Assembly (NCBI RefSeq): GCF_024323335.1
Contig: NC_066581.1
Span: forward strand, 300,102,536-300,166,535
From: Lathyrus oleraceus
Lineage: Eukaryota > Streptophyta > Magnoliopsida > Fabales > Fabaceae
Direction: 5' to 3'
Length of the DNA stretch: 64,000 bases
Shown: positions 19,806 to 31,342 of the stretch, in pieces
Position numbering within the stretch: position 1 is the first letter of the stretch
How the letters are laid out: each line of letters begins with the position of its first letter
Made by a program: the position numbers and the translations under genes
Notes under the pieces: model-generated
Databases searched by the model: none
Seen by the model: only the letters and a program-made list of their open reading frames with translations
What the model was told of the DNA's origin: nothing

Positions 19806-22472
19806 CTGAGTTGGAACCCGATGAGATCACGGTTCCGCATTGCCAATATGATAGAATTTTTTTCCTTTATGCGCAATCACCTCCTTCCAGGGTTTGCTTC
19901 TTGTGTGTTGCTCAATTGTGAGCCATCTTTCATTCCAATAAAATAAAGCGTGTGTTCAGTCAAATAATTTTGTTTTGTTGTCATTACCGTTTTGATTACG
20001 AAAATATCCGTTTATTATGATAAGAATATTTGCATTTTGAAACATAGAGGTCTCTTCCAATGCATGCTTGTGTGATTGAAATCTGGAAATCTTACTTGGA
20101 AGTCTGAGTGACCTAAGTGTTGAAATATCAGAACACCTGGGGCATACCTGGGGCACGTTTTATCTAACGATCTCTTGTGCAAGTACTGTTGGACATATTC
20201 ATTCACTTGTCGGTGGTGATGTGAAGCCTTTATGACAAGAGATCCCTGCAGAGCCGAATCAGGGGCAAGGAATAGTTGAACGGTGAAAAGACGGTGAAGG
20301 ATTACGACCACGGTCCTGGAAAATTAATCAAGAAGACTCTTCAAAGTCTGATGATTGGAAAGTTTGTATGAATACCAGGAGTTCGATCCCCGTGGAGTAC
20401 GGACGAGATTTGGAATACAAGATGATGGAGCAGAAAAGTCCAGAAGAGTCTGAGAGTTCTTAAAAGTGGAAAGTCAACACTATGGGTGGATGATGGATAC
20501 CAGTGTTCGACGAGTCGACCGACACCCCCGTCAAACAGGCTGTATCTCCCCAGAGGATTAAGAGTGTGATCTCCCTGGCAGATTCGAGATCGTTGTCTCC
20601 TCAGCAAGCCTGAAGGTTGTCACGTCCCCAGCCCAAGCCAGTATTGAAGCTATCAGAATTATTTTCCCCTGCAGAGATACCTGTGGACAGTACCTTTTTT
20701 CCCCAGCAGATCTAAGGATTGCTTCTCCCCAGCAGGCCTATGCTTGCAGATTTCCCCAGTTGAGAATCCCCGCTGAGCGCCTGACAGTTATTTTCCTCGG
20801 GAGCACCCCAGTGGAGTTTATCTGTAGACCGTTGGTGTGTCCCCCAACAATTGGTTTTGTGATGCTATCATCTCCAGTACGGCCGTGAGTGCTTATCCCA
20901 AGCAGGTTTGGGGAATTCATCTCCAGTATGATATGACGTGTTATCATCCTCAACAGAGTTGTTACTCTCACCACTATGGTTGTTCTCTCCACCAGGATCG
21001 TTCTCCTCAGCAGAATGGTGTTGTTTTTTTTCCTCAGCAAGTTCCCTGAGTGGAGCGGGTCTCATGAAATACATCTCCAGCAGTGATTCTCCTACATATG
21101 GATTGGTTGGGTCGTCCCTAGTGGAGTAGCATTTATTTCTCCAGCAGAGTTCATCCTACCAGTGGATTGGACGGGTTTCTGTAATAGACTGATATCTGTA
21201 TCCCCAGCGGAGTTGTGACTGTTTTCCAAGTCTGAAGCTGTCTTCCCAGCAGAGGTTGTGTTGATGGTTTCTCCCCAGCAAGGTTTGTCTTTCCCCAGCA
21301 GGATGGAAGTCGACATGGTTATAGGATCCCCAGCACAGTTCCTGGAGTTCCCCGGTGTTGTCTCTGAAGGAGACGTGTGTTTATGCATTCATCATTTAGA
21401 TAAGCATAGCATATTGCATCATTAGTGCATAGCATTTCCATGATCATGGGGCATTGTGTAAAACAAGAAAAAAACTCATGCATCAACATAGCAAGCATAT
21501 CCATTAGCCCTAGGCCGTGGTGACCAGCCGAGATTGGGTTGTTGGAAAGAGTTTAGCATCGCGCCATTGGATCGGCTTCAGAATTGGGTTCATCAGCATG
21601 GTTGAGAGGTTGGTGTTTTCCCAACAAGTGATTCCTCAGTCGAGTGGGTATCCCCAGCAGTGTTACTCCCCAATTGTTAGTGTCTTGCCAGCTTGGGTCT
21701 TTTTCCTTAAGCAGATATGGGTGTGTCTGATCTCTCCATGTAGAGTCTACCCCTTAAGCGGAAAGTGTCAATCTTTTCCTGCCATTTCCCCACTAAGATA
21801 CATCCTCGTGGATGACGGTTGCTTCCGTTCCCTCCCTAATGGGATGGGTTTTCCCTATTGAGTTCTTTCCTCATTAGGATGAGTCTTGATTCAGTCTGCC
21901 TTTTTGGATCGATCCTAAATTGGCTTCTTGTTGACCGTCTATTGTGCTGCCCTGGGGCATGAATGAATAGTGGCTCACTAACCGGCACTCATTCATTTCA
22001 TCCTCAGCGGAATTTGTTGGCCTCTACCTACAACCCGGTAGTCGTAAGTCCTATCTTTGTGGTTTTCTACCTACAAGCTGGTAGTTGTAAAATCCCACTT
22101 TCATCCCCTTGTTGGAGTTGACCGTTTGTGCTCATCCCGATGATGACTGGTTACTTTTCCGTGGTTTTCTGCCTACAAACCAGTAGATGTAATCCCCTCT
22201 TTGTGGTATTAATGGTCTTGTCCCCTTTGGATACTTGTCCTGATCAAGCGGTATTGTCCCCAGTGGGTCTTCCCCTTCCTTTTGGATATTTGCTCCGAGT
22301 TAGCAGCTTTATCCCCTGTTGATTGGTCATCTTTTGCATACCTAGTCTGGTACCCAGATGCCTTTCTTTTCGGTCGATTATTCATTTAACAACCTACAAC
22401 CCGGTTATGGATAATCTTCCATGCGAGTGTATTATCTACGTTTTGACGGCTATAGATAATATGTACTTATGA
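19806..22472 (+). other. Ogre 3' untranslated region with CCCCAGCAG and CTACAA repeats
   Basis: No gene is visible. From about 20580 to 21730 the words TCCCCAGCAG or TCCTCAGCAG recur at irregular spacing of roughly 20-45 bp. From 22020 to 22410 a block like CCTACAACCCGGTAGTCGTAA occurs four times. Such hypervariable 3' regions are known in Tat/Ogre elements. Confidence 0.75.
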
Positions 22473-22890
22473 TTTTCCGGTATTCAGACCGAAGGAGTTT
22501 CCGACGATCAGGTCGATGTACTCATGGCACAAGGCCAATTTTCCGGTATTCAGACCGAAGGAGTTTCCGACGATCAGGTCGATGTACTCATGGCACAAGG
22601 CCAATTTTCCGGTATTCAGACCGAAGGAGTTTCCGACGATCAGGTCGATGTACTCATGGCACAAGGCCAATTTTCCGGTATTCAGACCGAAGGAGTTTCC
22701 GACGATCAGGTCGATGTACTCATGGCACAAGGCCAATTTTCCGGTATTCAGACCGAAGGAGTTTCCGACGATCAGGTCGATGTACTCATGGCACAAGGCC
22801 AATTTTCCGGTATTCAGACCGAAGGAGTTTCCGACGATCAGGTCGATGTACTCATGGCACAAGGCCAATTTTCCGGTATTCAGACCGAAG
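22473..22890 (+). repeat. 66-bp tandem array, six identical units plus a partial
   Basis: Units begin TTTTCCGGTATTCAGACCGA at 22473 and repeat every 66 bp to 22868; a seventh partial unit runs to about 22890. The six full units appear identical. Because 66 is a multiple of three and the unit lacks stops in several frames, three plus-strand and one minus-strand repetitive ORFs arise here; none is a gene. Confidence 0.95.
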
Positions 22891-22895
22891 AAGTA

Positions 22896-23480
22896 TTCTC
22901 CTCTCCGTTGGTGTCGATAAACGTCGAGTTTTTCCCGATCATCCGTTGATGATTTGGTTGTGTTCACTCTCCCCAGTAGAGTTTTCTCCTCTCCGTTGGT
23001 GTCGATAAACGTCGAGTTTTTCCCGATCATCCGTTGATGATTTGGTTGTGTCCTCCTTCCCAAGTGAAGTTTCCTCCTCTCCGTTGGTGTCGATAAACGT
23101 CGAGTTTTTCCCAATCATCCGTTGATGATTTGGTTGTGTTCACTCTCCCCAGTAGGGTTTCCTCCTCTCCGTTGGTGTCGATAAACGTCGAGTTTTTCCT
23201 ATTCGTCCTATGACGTCTAGTTGTACCTATCCCCATGTGGATTTACCTCTCCGTTGGTCTTGGTAAACGTTGAGTTTTTCCCATTTCGTCCGTTGACGTA
23301 TGGTTGTATCCCTTCCGGTCATTCATTAATGTCTGGTTACCTCTCCGTTGGTCTTGGTAAACGTTGAGTTTTTCCCATTTCGTCTGTTGACGTATGGTTG
23401 TATCCCTCCCAGTTATTCAATAGCGTCTGTTTACCTCTCCGTTGGTCTTGGTAAACGTCGAGTTTTTCCTAGTTGTCCGT
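22896..23480 (+). repeat. Second tandem array, 88-bp units, decaying to the right
   Basis: CCTCTCCGTTGG occurs at about 22900, 22988, 23076, 23164, 23246, 23340 and 23434, so the period is 88 bp for the first four and 82-94 bp afterwards. Each unit continues with AAACGTCGAGTTTTTCC or a close variant. The left units are nearly identical and the right ones diverged. Confidence 0.9.
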
Positions 23481-23713
23481 TGGCATCTAGTTGTGATTTC
23501 TATTCCCATTCGTCATCGTTGTGATGTCTGGATGTGGCCATACCTTTTGAAAACCAAAAAATATATACCCAGCAATAAATATCAAATCCCAGTGGACGTT
23601 TCCATTGGTGGATCCCTGTATTGTGCAAATTCTACGGTTCTTGGTATTCAATCCCTGTTTACCCTGAAAGTCTGACAGCCGTTGCTCTCATCCATTCGGG
23701 TTCCCAGTTGATT

Positions 23714-23726
23714 GAATAGGGGCAGC
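23714..23726 (+). other. Polypurine tract of the Ogre element
   Basis: GAATAGGGGCAGC lies directly before the 3' LTR and is the expected plus-strand primer. It is short and broken by pyrimidines near its end. Confidence 0.65.
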
Positions 23727-26700
23727 TGTAGCACCTCAAATTTGCACCTATCATTGTACATACATTTTCATATTAGGTCATAGCATATCATGGTCCATTG
23801 CATAGCATTGCATTGCCTCTTTTGCCTCAAGTGCAAGCCAATCAAGGAATTAGGTCAAACTGATCAGGAGACCAGTCAACCAAGCAAGCAAGTGCATTTC
23901 TCAAGGAGCCAAGGCCTTAGGGGTTGGTCCAACAAGCTCACATGGCTTGGAGGTCTATTTGAAGTATTTTGGTCAAGGGTTGAAGGCTCAGAGGTCATCA
24001 GTTTGTGTACAGACAGTCAAAAGTCAAAGAAAGTCAACTGTCAGTCAAAGCAGTGGATGGTGGTCATTCTTGTGGAATTTGGGCACCATGATCAATAATC
24101 AAGAGTCCATACAACTTGGGACATCATTTGAAGTCAAGTCCTCAAGGAATTAGGGTTTGGAAGTCATCAGTCAATGCATAATCAGTCAGAAACCCTAAAA
24201 GTCAACTGTTGGTCAACTGTCCATTTAATCAGTGATTGGATGATTGGAATTGGTTTGTGAGAGTTCATTCATGTCCAAATAGTCATCATACATCATGCCA
24301 AACACCATCATGGAAGAATTTGAAGCCAGATCAAAATTTCCCAAAATGGAAACTGGGCCTGTAACTGAAACTTGCCATAAATGGAAAGTCTTGATCCTCA
24401 AACTTACATTTTGATACAAGCCTCAAATGAATTTTTGCCCAACATGAAAGTTGAAGATCTTGTTCTCCCATTTCCAAAAAGTCCTAGAACTCTCAATTCC
24501 CATGTGTGGTTGGCAAGTTACGATCAAATCGATTTCAGAAAATCTTGAACTTCAAAGGGCCATATCTCCCAAACCGTTTGGCCAATTTTGGTGGGGTTTT
24601 TTCCTACAAGTCACATTTGATCCCCTCTTTCCAAAAATATAAATTTCATGAGCCAAAACTTCACCAATCAAAATGGCATATTTTGACTTTTCTCATTTAA
24701 ATGTAAGTTTGACCAAGAGTTGACTTTTTGATATAAACATTTTTTCAACATTTGGCCAATTGGGAAAGCTCATAAATGTCATTTAGAATGTGTTTGCAAA
24801 GTCAAAATATGCAGTACATAAGGCCATTGCTTGGTTGCTTGAATTGTAAGAAAGGTACAAATTCACCATACTCGTCCATGCTTCCACAACCATGCCTTGT
24901 ACTAGCAGCATTATGCAGCATTTTTCTGTCATGGTGAGCCTCACTTGCAGCCTGAAATCAACAGCAAGACAAGAAGCCATTCCTTGCTTGCTTAAATTTT
25001 GGAAAGGACACTTCCACTCCATGCTTCCAACAATACCTTGTACTATCCAAGCAAAGCTTATGCAGGATTTTTCTGTCCTTTTGGACACAAATGCTGCAGC
25101 CAACATAACAATAGTAAAACCAACTCACTGAGGCAAAAAAGGGCTGGCTCTCTCTCACTTGGCAAGGATAGCAAAATTCCATCAAAAAACACAAACTCAC
25201 CTTGCTTATGCCTATCAAAAAAAAACCAGTCCAGAAAAATACCAAGGAGACAAATGCCTTGGACTGTACCACAACCTAGCAGAGTACATCATATCATTTT
25301 TTCTGTCAAAATGAAAAACAAATAGCAGCCACAAAAACAACATCCACACTCCTCTCAAACCTCACTCTTGCTATGCATTTCTGTTTTGCTGCCAAAGACT
25401 TCAAAATGACATGAACCCTGCCTTACCTTGCCAGCCACCATCCAACTGCAGTAAAATCAATTGCCTACGGCAGCACAAAAACCCTGCATTTGACCCTTGG
25501 CCTTGGCATCTCATTCACTCTGTCCAAACTCAAGCAGCACCAAAACCCTGCATTTGACCCTTGGCCTTGGCATCTCATTTCTTCTGCCCCAAACCAATGC
25601 ACTAAGTTGGCTTGACCATACACCTCATTTTCCTGTCACCAAAAGGAACCAGGCAGCATCAATTGGAGGAGGGACATAGAAGTTCATTCCTTGAAACTGC
25701 ACCTTGGCCTTTCTTCCAAAAACCTGCTACCACTATCCCACTGCAGCAAAAACCAAGAAGCCAAATCATCCCAACTGAACCACCCCTTGTCTTGCATTTC
25801 ATCTTTAACTTCCAATAGTCCAAACCCTGTTCATCAACTTTCCATCATTAACAAACTTTGCCAACATAACCAACAAACCACAAACCATTTGGCCAAACAG
25901 TAAAAAGGAGCCACACTGTCAAATCCTGCAGCATCAAAAGGTCAACACCCTGCAGCAAGAAATGCCCAGGACCAAAACCAACCAATCTTTCATTGACCTT
26001 GCTATTGGCAGATGTGAAAAAGCTGTCAAAACTCAATAACCCCAAAAAGACCAACATAACTCTGCAGCAGAAAATCTTGATTCACCTTGGCTATTTTGCA
26101 TTCTTCTGTCCAAACACAATAACTTGGCCTGGCTTGTGACAAGCATCAAATGCATTTCCTGTCATAGACAAACACACTAACATCATCCAACCAACATTGC
26201 ATTGATTCACTCATTCCAAGATTACACCTTGCTTTTGCACTTCCCAATTTCCTGACCAAAAGTCTCTATGAACCCGGCCTGGCTGGTGACAATGACCAAA
26301 CACATTTTCTGTCCAACTGCAGCAACTGCAATAGAACCAAACCTGAGACCTGCTAGTAACCAACATAACACAACCTAGCCACACCATAACAAAAGTCTTG
26401 GCCATCATTCACTCAAAACCTCACTTTGCTTGCCTCTTCAAACAATCAGTCAAGCTTCCAAAACCTAGACCTGGCCATTTTCACCACCATTTCACACTTT
26501 GGAACCATGATAGCATCATCCAACATAGCCTAAAAAACATTGTGCTCTCAAAACCACACCTTGACACTTTTTTCATTTGTCAGTCCACAAACTCCAACAC
26601 CTTGACCTTGTTGGTTCATCATCAAGGCAACATTGTGAACCATTGCAATCACATTTTTCACACTTGGAAGCATTGGTTCTTGCATTGTTTTAAAGAAGTG

Positions 26701-29700
26701 ACTTCCATGGCAATCCAAGTTTGAGACCATTTCAATCTACACAAGTCAAACAACTTTCATCATTCATCATCTAGGACCCTAAGGAGCAACTGTTGCACTT
26801 CAATAATATCAAACAACATCAAGAACACAAACTGCCCTTCAAAAAAGGTATGGATTCGACCCTCCCATTTTCTCAAATTGACATATACTTTGGAAAGGTC
26901 TTTCAATGCTGAGTGTCATGATGCTTTCCTTTTTGAAAATAGTTGTGTATTCATGAAGATATGATGAGATGAAGTTTGGTGCTTGAAAATGTTTCCTTTG
27001 ATTTCTTGTTGTGTAGTTCAAATTAATGAAAATAGGGTTTGGATTGTTGTTGTATGTTGTTTGCTGGTCATTTGGGTATAATCAATTTTGATTTTAGGGA
27101 AAAGTTTGTAAAACTCAAATTTGGGGATGGTGATGAACATAAACCCTAGTTTCCCAATTTGTATTTTCCCAGATTTTCTGCCCCCTTTCACGTGCATGGC
27201 TTCTTTCCCAACAACCAATAGAAACATTTCAATCCTTGCCCAAAACGACTGTGTTTTGATTAGTGGATTCCAATATTACCAAAATGCCATTCTTCCAATG
27301 TTAATTTCAATAATTATTTCATTTTTGATGCCCATCTTGTGAAAATCATAACTTGTTCAATCTTGATCCAAATTCAATGGGATTTTTTGTGTTGTGTTCA
27401 TCATGATCTCTACTTTTTTATCATTATTTTTCCAGAATTTTTGGATGAGTGGTTTTTAATTGGCCTTAGGGTTTGTGACATGTGACCAAATTTTGTACAC
27501 TTTGCCAAATCAATTGTGAAATGATGAGAATGTATCCAATGGCTCCCAAATTTTTTGTGCTTAAACTAGACACATTCATGGTGATTTTGGTATAAAGTTT
27601 GTGGATTTATCATTTGTGGTTTGTGAGATATGATTTTTTGAATTAGGGTGTGACAATTTGTGTCACACCATTGATGACCAACTTCATGATTTTCATTGCC
27701 ATGCTTCTTGACCTCCAAATGACTTGGTTTTTAGCATGAGCTTACTCTTGTATGTCTAGTTTACTTGTGAATTTTCTTGGATTTAATTGAACTATTTTCC
27801 ATTTGTTTGAGATTTTTCTTCCCTGCCTAGTCAAATGTTGACTTTGTGTGACACATGTCCCCATTTCATTTGTGAAATTCTCATACTTTATTGGATGGAC
27901 ATGAAATTTTGCATGAGATAACTAGACATCCTCATCTTTGCCATGGTTTTAGTCCCATTCATTTATCATACACCATCCTTGACTTATGATTTTTCTAAGT
28001 TGATGCATGTTTGGTTGACTTCTTTGAGCATGTTCAAAATTGCTTTGACTTTCTGATTTTCATCGACTGCCTTCCAATTGTCCAAATGAGATGAAATTTG
28101 ACATGCATACCATGCTGTGGGTTGTGATTGATCATGATTTATTTGATGATTTTTGGAAAATGTTTAGATTGCTTTTGAGTTAAGTCTTGCTGTTGACTTC
28201 TATGAGCTTCTGTTTGCCATGTTTTGACCTAAATGGTTCATGAAATGATGATGATGATTGATATGAGTGTGAATCCAATTGGTTTTGTTTCCTAATTGTT
28301 TGAACATGATTTTGGATGTTTAACCCTTGCTGTTTTGACTTTCTCATTCACTTTTGACCCTAGGCTTGCCCTAGTGGTCCTGTTACTCACCTTTGAGTTT
28401 GTGATTTCAGGTTGACCATCAAATGGCCATTAAGACCAATTCTTTTGATTGAGCTTACTCAAGTATCATTGTCTAACCTATTTGTTTTGTAGGTGGCTTG
28501 GCTCACATGCCTTAAGCCTTGTGCCTTGCACATCCATGTGCCTCCAATTAACTATTGGTGTCTGTTTCTGTTTGTTTTGTTTGAAGTTGCATACTAACAT
28601 CTGCTTGACTGTTTCAGGTGCTTTAGTTGCTTAGTTCCTTGTGAACTTTTTGCTTTGCTTTGCTTGCATAAGCAATTTGCATTGAGGTATGTCTCTTTGT
28701 CTTCATGTAGTCTGGAAGACCTGGCCTGTTACTTGGCCAGGCAACTGTCTGAAGCCCTCCTTAAGAGGCAATGTTTGTGGATGTTTAACTTTGTCCTTGC
28801 ATAGAGTCAAAGTCCTCCTAAGTGAAGAGGCAATTGGTGGAAGGTAGGGATATGCAATCTATCCCCCACTATTCAGTGTGTCATTTGCTTTGCTCACACC
28901 ACTGTGTTGATGCATTTCAGATACAAACCCAAGATCTTGTACAATTGTACAGTTGAGTCAGCTTTAAATGTGTAGAAGGGTTCCCACTTTCTGAACCCAC
29001 ACATTCTTGTCTTGAGCTCTCCCAGGCCAGGGATAAGAGCTGTGAAGTCTTATCTTCACTCACCTTTCATCTGCTTCACCTTAGCCCCTCAATGGTAAGG
29101 TTAAGAGCCACATTCACCCCATTCCAGAGGTTTGTTTGTTGAGGTTGATATGACCCCTTGACTAAAACCTAACCCTTGTTTGAGCCACTTGTTTGTGTAT
29201 AGCGTGTGCTATCTGTGCTTGTAGGATTGTTTGACTTGCTTCCTGTGCAAGATAGGATTGTTTGACTTGCTTCCTGTGCAAGATAGGATTGTTTGACTTG
29301 CTTCCTGTGCAAGATAGGATTGTTTGACTTGCTTCCTGTGCAAGATAGGATTGTTTGACTTGCTTCCTGTGCAAGTTAGGATTAGTTTAGACTTGCTTCC
29401 TGTGCAAGTTAGGTTTTGCTTGGCTTGCTTCTTGTGCAAGCTAAGTGTGTGTGGCTTGCTTCCTGTGTGAGCCATGCTTAGGATAGGCTGGCTCCCTGTG
29501 CCAGTTAGCTAGAAACCTTAACTTAGGGTTGATTTTTGCATGACAACATCTAGGCTCGAGTCGTAGTCTCCCTAGAGTTGTGTCTCCCTCTGTTATCTGG
29601 TTAGGCTAGTCCTTTATCCCTGCGTAGGGGAACTACATCGCCCTGATCTTCATACCAGATGAAGTATGTAGGCAGGAGATTGAGCTGATCTCTCCGGGCG

Positions 29701-30710
29701 CCTTTTTTTTCTTTTTTTGTGCGTGTTTGGCAACTATTAGGCTCGAGCTCTAGTCTCCCTTTTAGTTTGTCCTTTCGACCTTTTGTGTTCCTTTCGACGT
29801 CTCAGCGTCTCTTCTTGTGAGTGTGACAACTATTAGGCTCGAGCTCTAGTCTCCCTTTTAGTTTGTTTGTTCATCCTTTTTCCCTGCGTAGGGGAACTAC
29901 ATCGCCCTGATCTTCATACCAGATGAAGTATGTAGGCAGGAGATTGAGCTGATCTCTCCGGGCGCCCTTTTTCTTTTTTGTGTGTTGTCTGACCTTTGCT
30001 AGGCTCGAGTCTGTGACTCCTTAGCATTTGTTGTCTGTCTGTTTGAGTGTGTGCTTGACAGTTATAGGCTCGAGTCCCCGACTCCCTATCAACTTGTTAT
30101 GTTGTTGTGTGCTTGGAAGTTGATATAAGTCCATCGAGTGGCATTTGGGTTCCAGTGTGCGTGTGTTTGGTTCGGATGCTGACATAAGTCCAGTGATTGG
30201 CAGTTGGGCTCCACGTTTGCCTATTTGTGTTTGTTTGTGCGCGTGTCAGCCGAGCTACGAATGCTCTGATTCTTCTCTCGTCCGAGAAGATACGTATGCA
30301 TAGGATGTGACATCCTAGCGAGCATGTGTCGTTTCCCCAGTCCGAACTACTTCGACTCTGATGTCTATGCCTGATAGACTAAGTAGGCCCAGGATGCGAT
30401 ATCCTGCCGAGTCAGTTTCAGTCAGTTTCTTGTGTCTCTTTCAGCCAGTGTGTGTGTGTTTTTGAGCAGTGTTTAGCAACCAATTTTCCTTTCTAGTGTG
30501 CGTGGATCCCGTAGAGTACTACGGATGCGTAGGGGTGCTAATACCTTCCCTCCGCATAACCGACTCCCGAACCCATACTCTTTGGTCGCGAGACCATGTT
30601 CTTTCCCAGGTTTACTCTGAGCGTTTCCTTTCCCTCTTTTGGGATAAATAACGCACGGTGGCGGCTCTGTTGTTCTTTCTTTTCCCGCCGGTTTTTCGCG
30701 CGATGCGACA
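23727..30710 (+). repeat. Ogre 3' LTR, about 6.98 kb
   Basis: This is the second copy of 8111-15093, one base longer because of a G in a G/T run near 24595. The hairpin array recurs at about 29223-29507 and the GGCTCGAG/cassette block at about 29547-30092. The last bases GCGATGCGACA abut ATATC, after which Athila gag resumes on the minus strand. Confidence 0.95.
29223..29507 (+). repeat. 31-bp tandem hairpin array, 3' LTR copy
   Basis: The array is the same as at 13606-13890, offset by 15617 bp, with the same five regular units and the same diverged units. Confidence 0.9.
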
Positions 30711-30715
30711 ATATC
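30711..30715. repeat. Target-site duplication of the Ogre element, right copy (ATATC)
   Basis: ATATC directly follows the terminal CA of the 3' LTR and matches 8106-8110. Confidence 0.95.
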
Positions 30716-31232
30716 GGGCTAATAAAACGTTCTCCAGTTCTTCCCATGTAGTGACTGAGTTGGATGGCAAGGATTGCAACCAAGCCCAAGCTCTGTCTCT
30801 TAGAGAGAAAGGAAAAAGGTGTAGTCTTATCACATCTTGAGATACACCATTCGCCTTCACAGTGTCTGTGTACTGCACAAACTTGGTCAAATGTTCATTA
30901 GGGTCGTCCGTAGGAATTCCAGCAAATTGATGTTGTTGGATAGCTGATAACAATGAGGGTTTCAACTCGAAATCGTTTTGATCGATAGCAGGGGCAGCAA
31001 TGATGTTGTGAGGTTCTTGTTGGGACGGGGTTGTGTAGAACTTAAGAGAACGTTTTTGGGGTCCTACTGCAGCCATGGTTGGTTTTTCAACTGGTTCAGT
31101 AGTAGGAAAGAAGATATCGGGAATATTGTACCTTCGTTGGTACTCTAGTATTCGGTGTCTTAAATATAAGAAACGCTCTAATTTTGCGATTGGTGGTACT
31201 AATTTTTCGCCTTGTGAGCGAGTACTTGGCAT
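30711..31232 (-). pseudogene. Athila 1 gag, N-terminal part (cut by the Ogre)
   Basis: The frame starts at an ATG at 31232 and is open for about 174 codons to the Ogre junction. Landmarks are the retrotransposon-gag block LHLFPFSLRDRAWAWLQSLP and TWEELENVLLARY. The last codon before the junction falls in the ATATC duplication, and the next codons FPPSKTA are at 8110. This N-terminal part has no stop, so gag may have been in better condition than pol when the Ogre landed. Confidence 0.88.
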
Positions 31233-31317
31233 ACAATCGAGAAATAAGGGAAAGGAAATTAGTTTTTACCTCAGTCTATACTGCGCAACGAAAGAATCGC
31301 ACTATTTGACTAAATCA

Positions 31318-31335
31318 GTCCCCATCAACGGCGTA
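31318..31335 (-). other. Degenerate primer-binding site of Athila 1
   Basis: Read on the minus strand, the stretch just inside the LTR is TACGCCGTTGATGGGGAC. It resembles TGGCGCCGTTGCCGGGGA, the site common in this superfamily, with several changes. Confidence 0.5.
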
Positions 31336-31342
31336 AAAATCT

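Larger units (their letters stand above)
8111..30710 (+). mobile_element. Ogre-type Ty3-gypsy element, very young, probably non-autonomous (22.6 kb)
   Basis: The element is bounded by LTRs that start TGTAGCACCT and end GCGATGCGACA, with an ATATC duplication outside. The primer-binding site fits the Arg-tRNA type used by Ogre elements. The interior is only 8.6 kb. It holds a gag-like ORF and collapsed pol debris (RT, RNase H and integrase C-terminus, each a short scrap) followed by a long repeat-rich 3' untranslated region. Full Ogre elements carry a much longer interior with intact gag-pro-pol. I could find only seven base differences and one 1-bp indel between the LTRs, so insertion was recent. 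Confidence 0.93.

Noticed and set aside
22467..23114. Long repetitive ORFs on both strands (up to 215 codons) over the 66-bp array
   Set aside because: They exist because the period is a multiple of three with no stop in several frames; overlapping frames on both strands are open at once and none has a start context or family.
22473..23480. CRISPR-like look of regularly spaced repeats
   Set aside because: Units are directly adjacent without unique spacers, and this is a plant nuclear retroelement.
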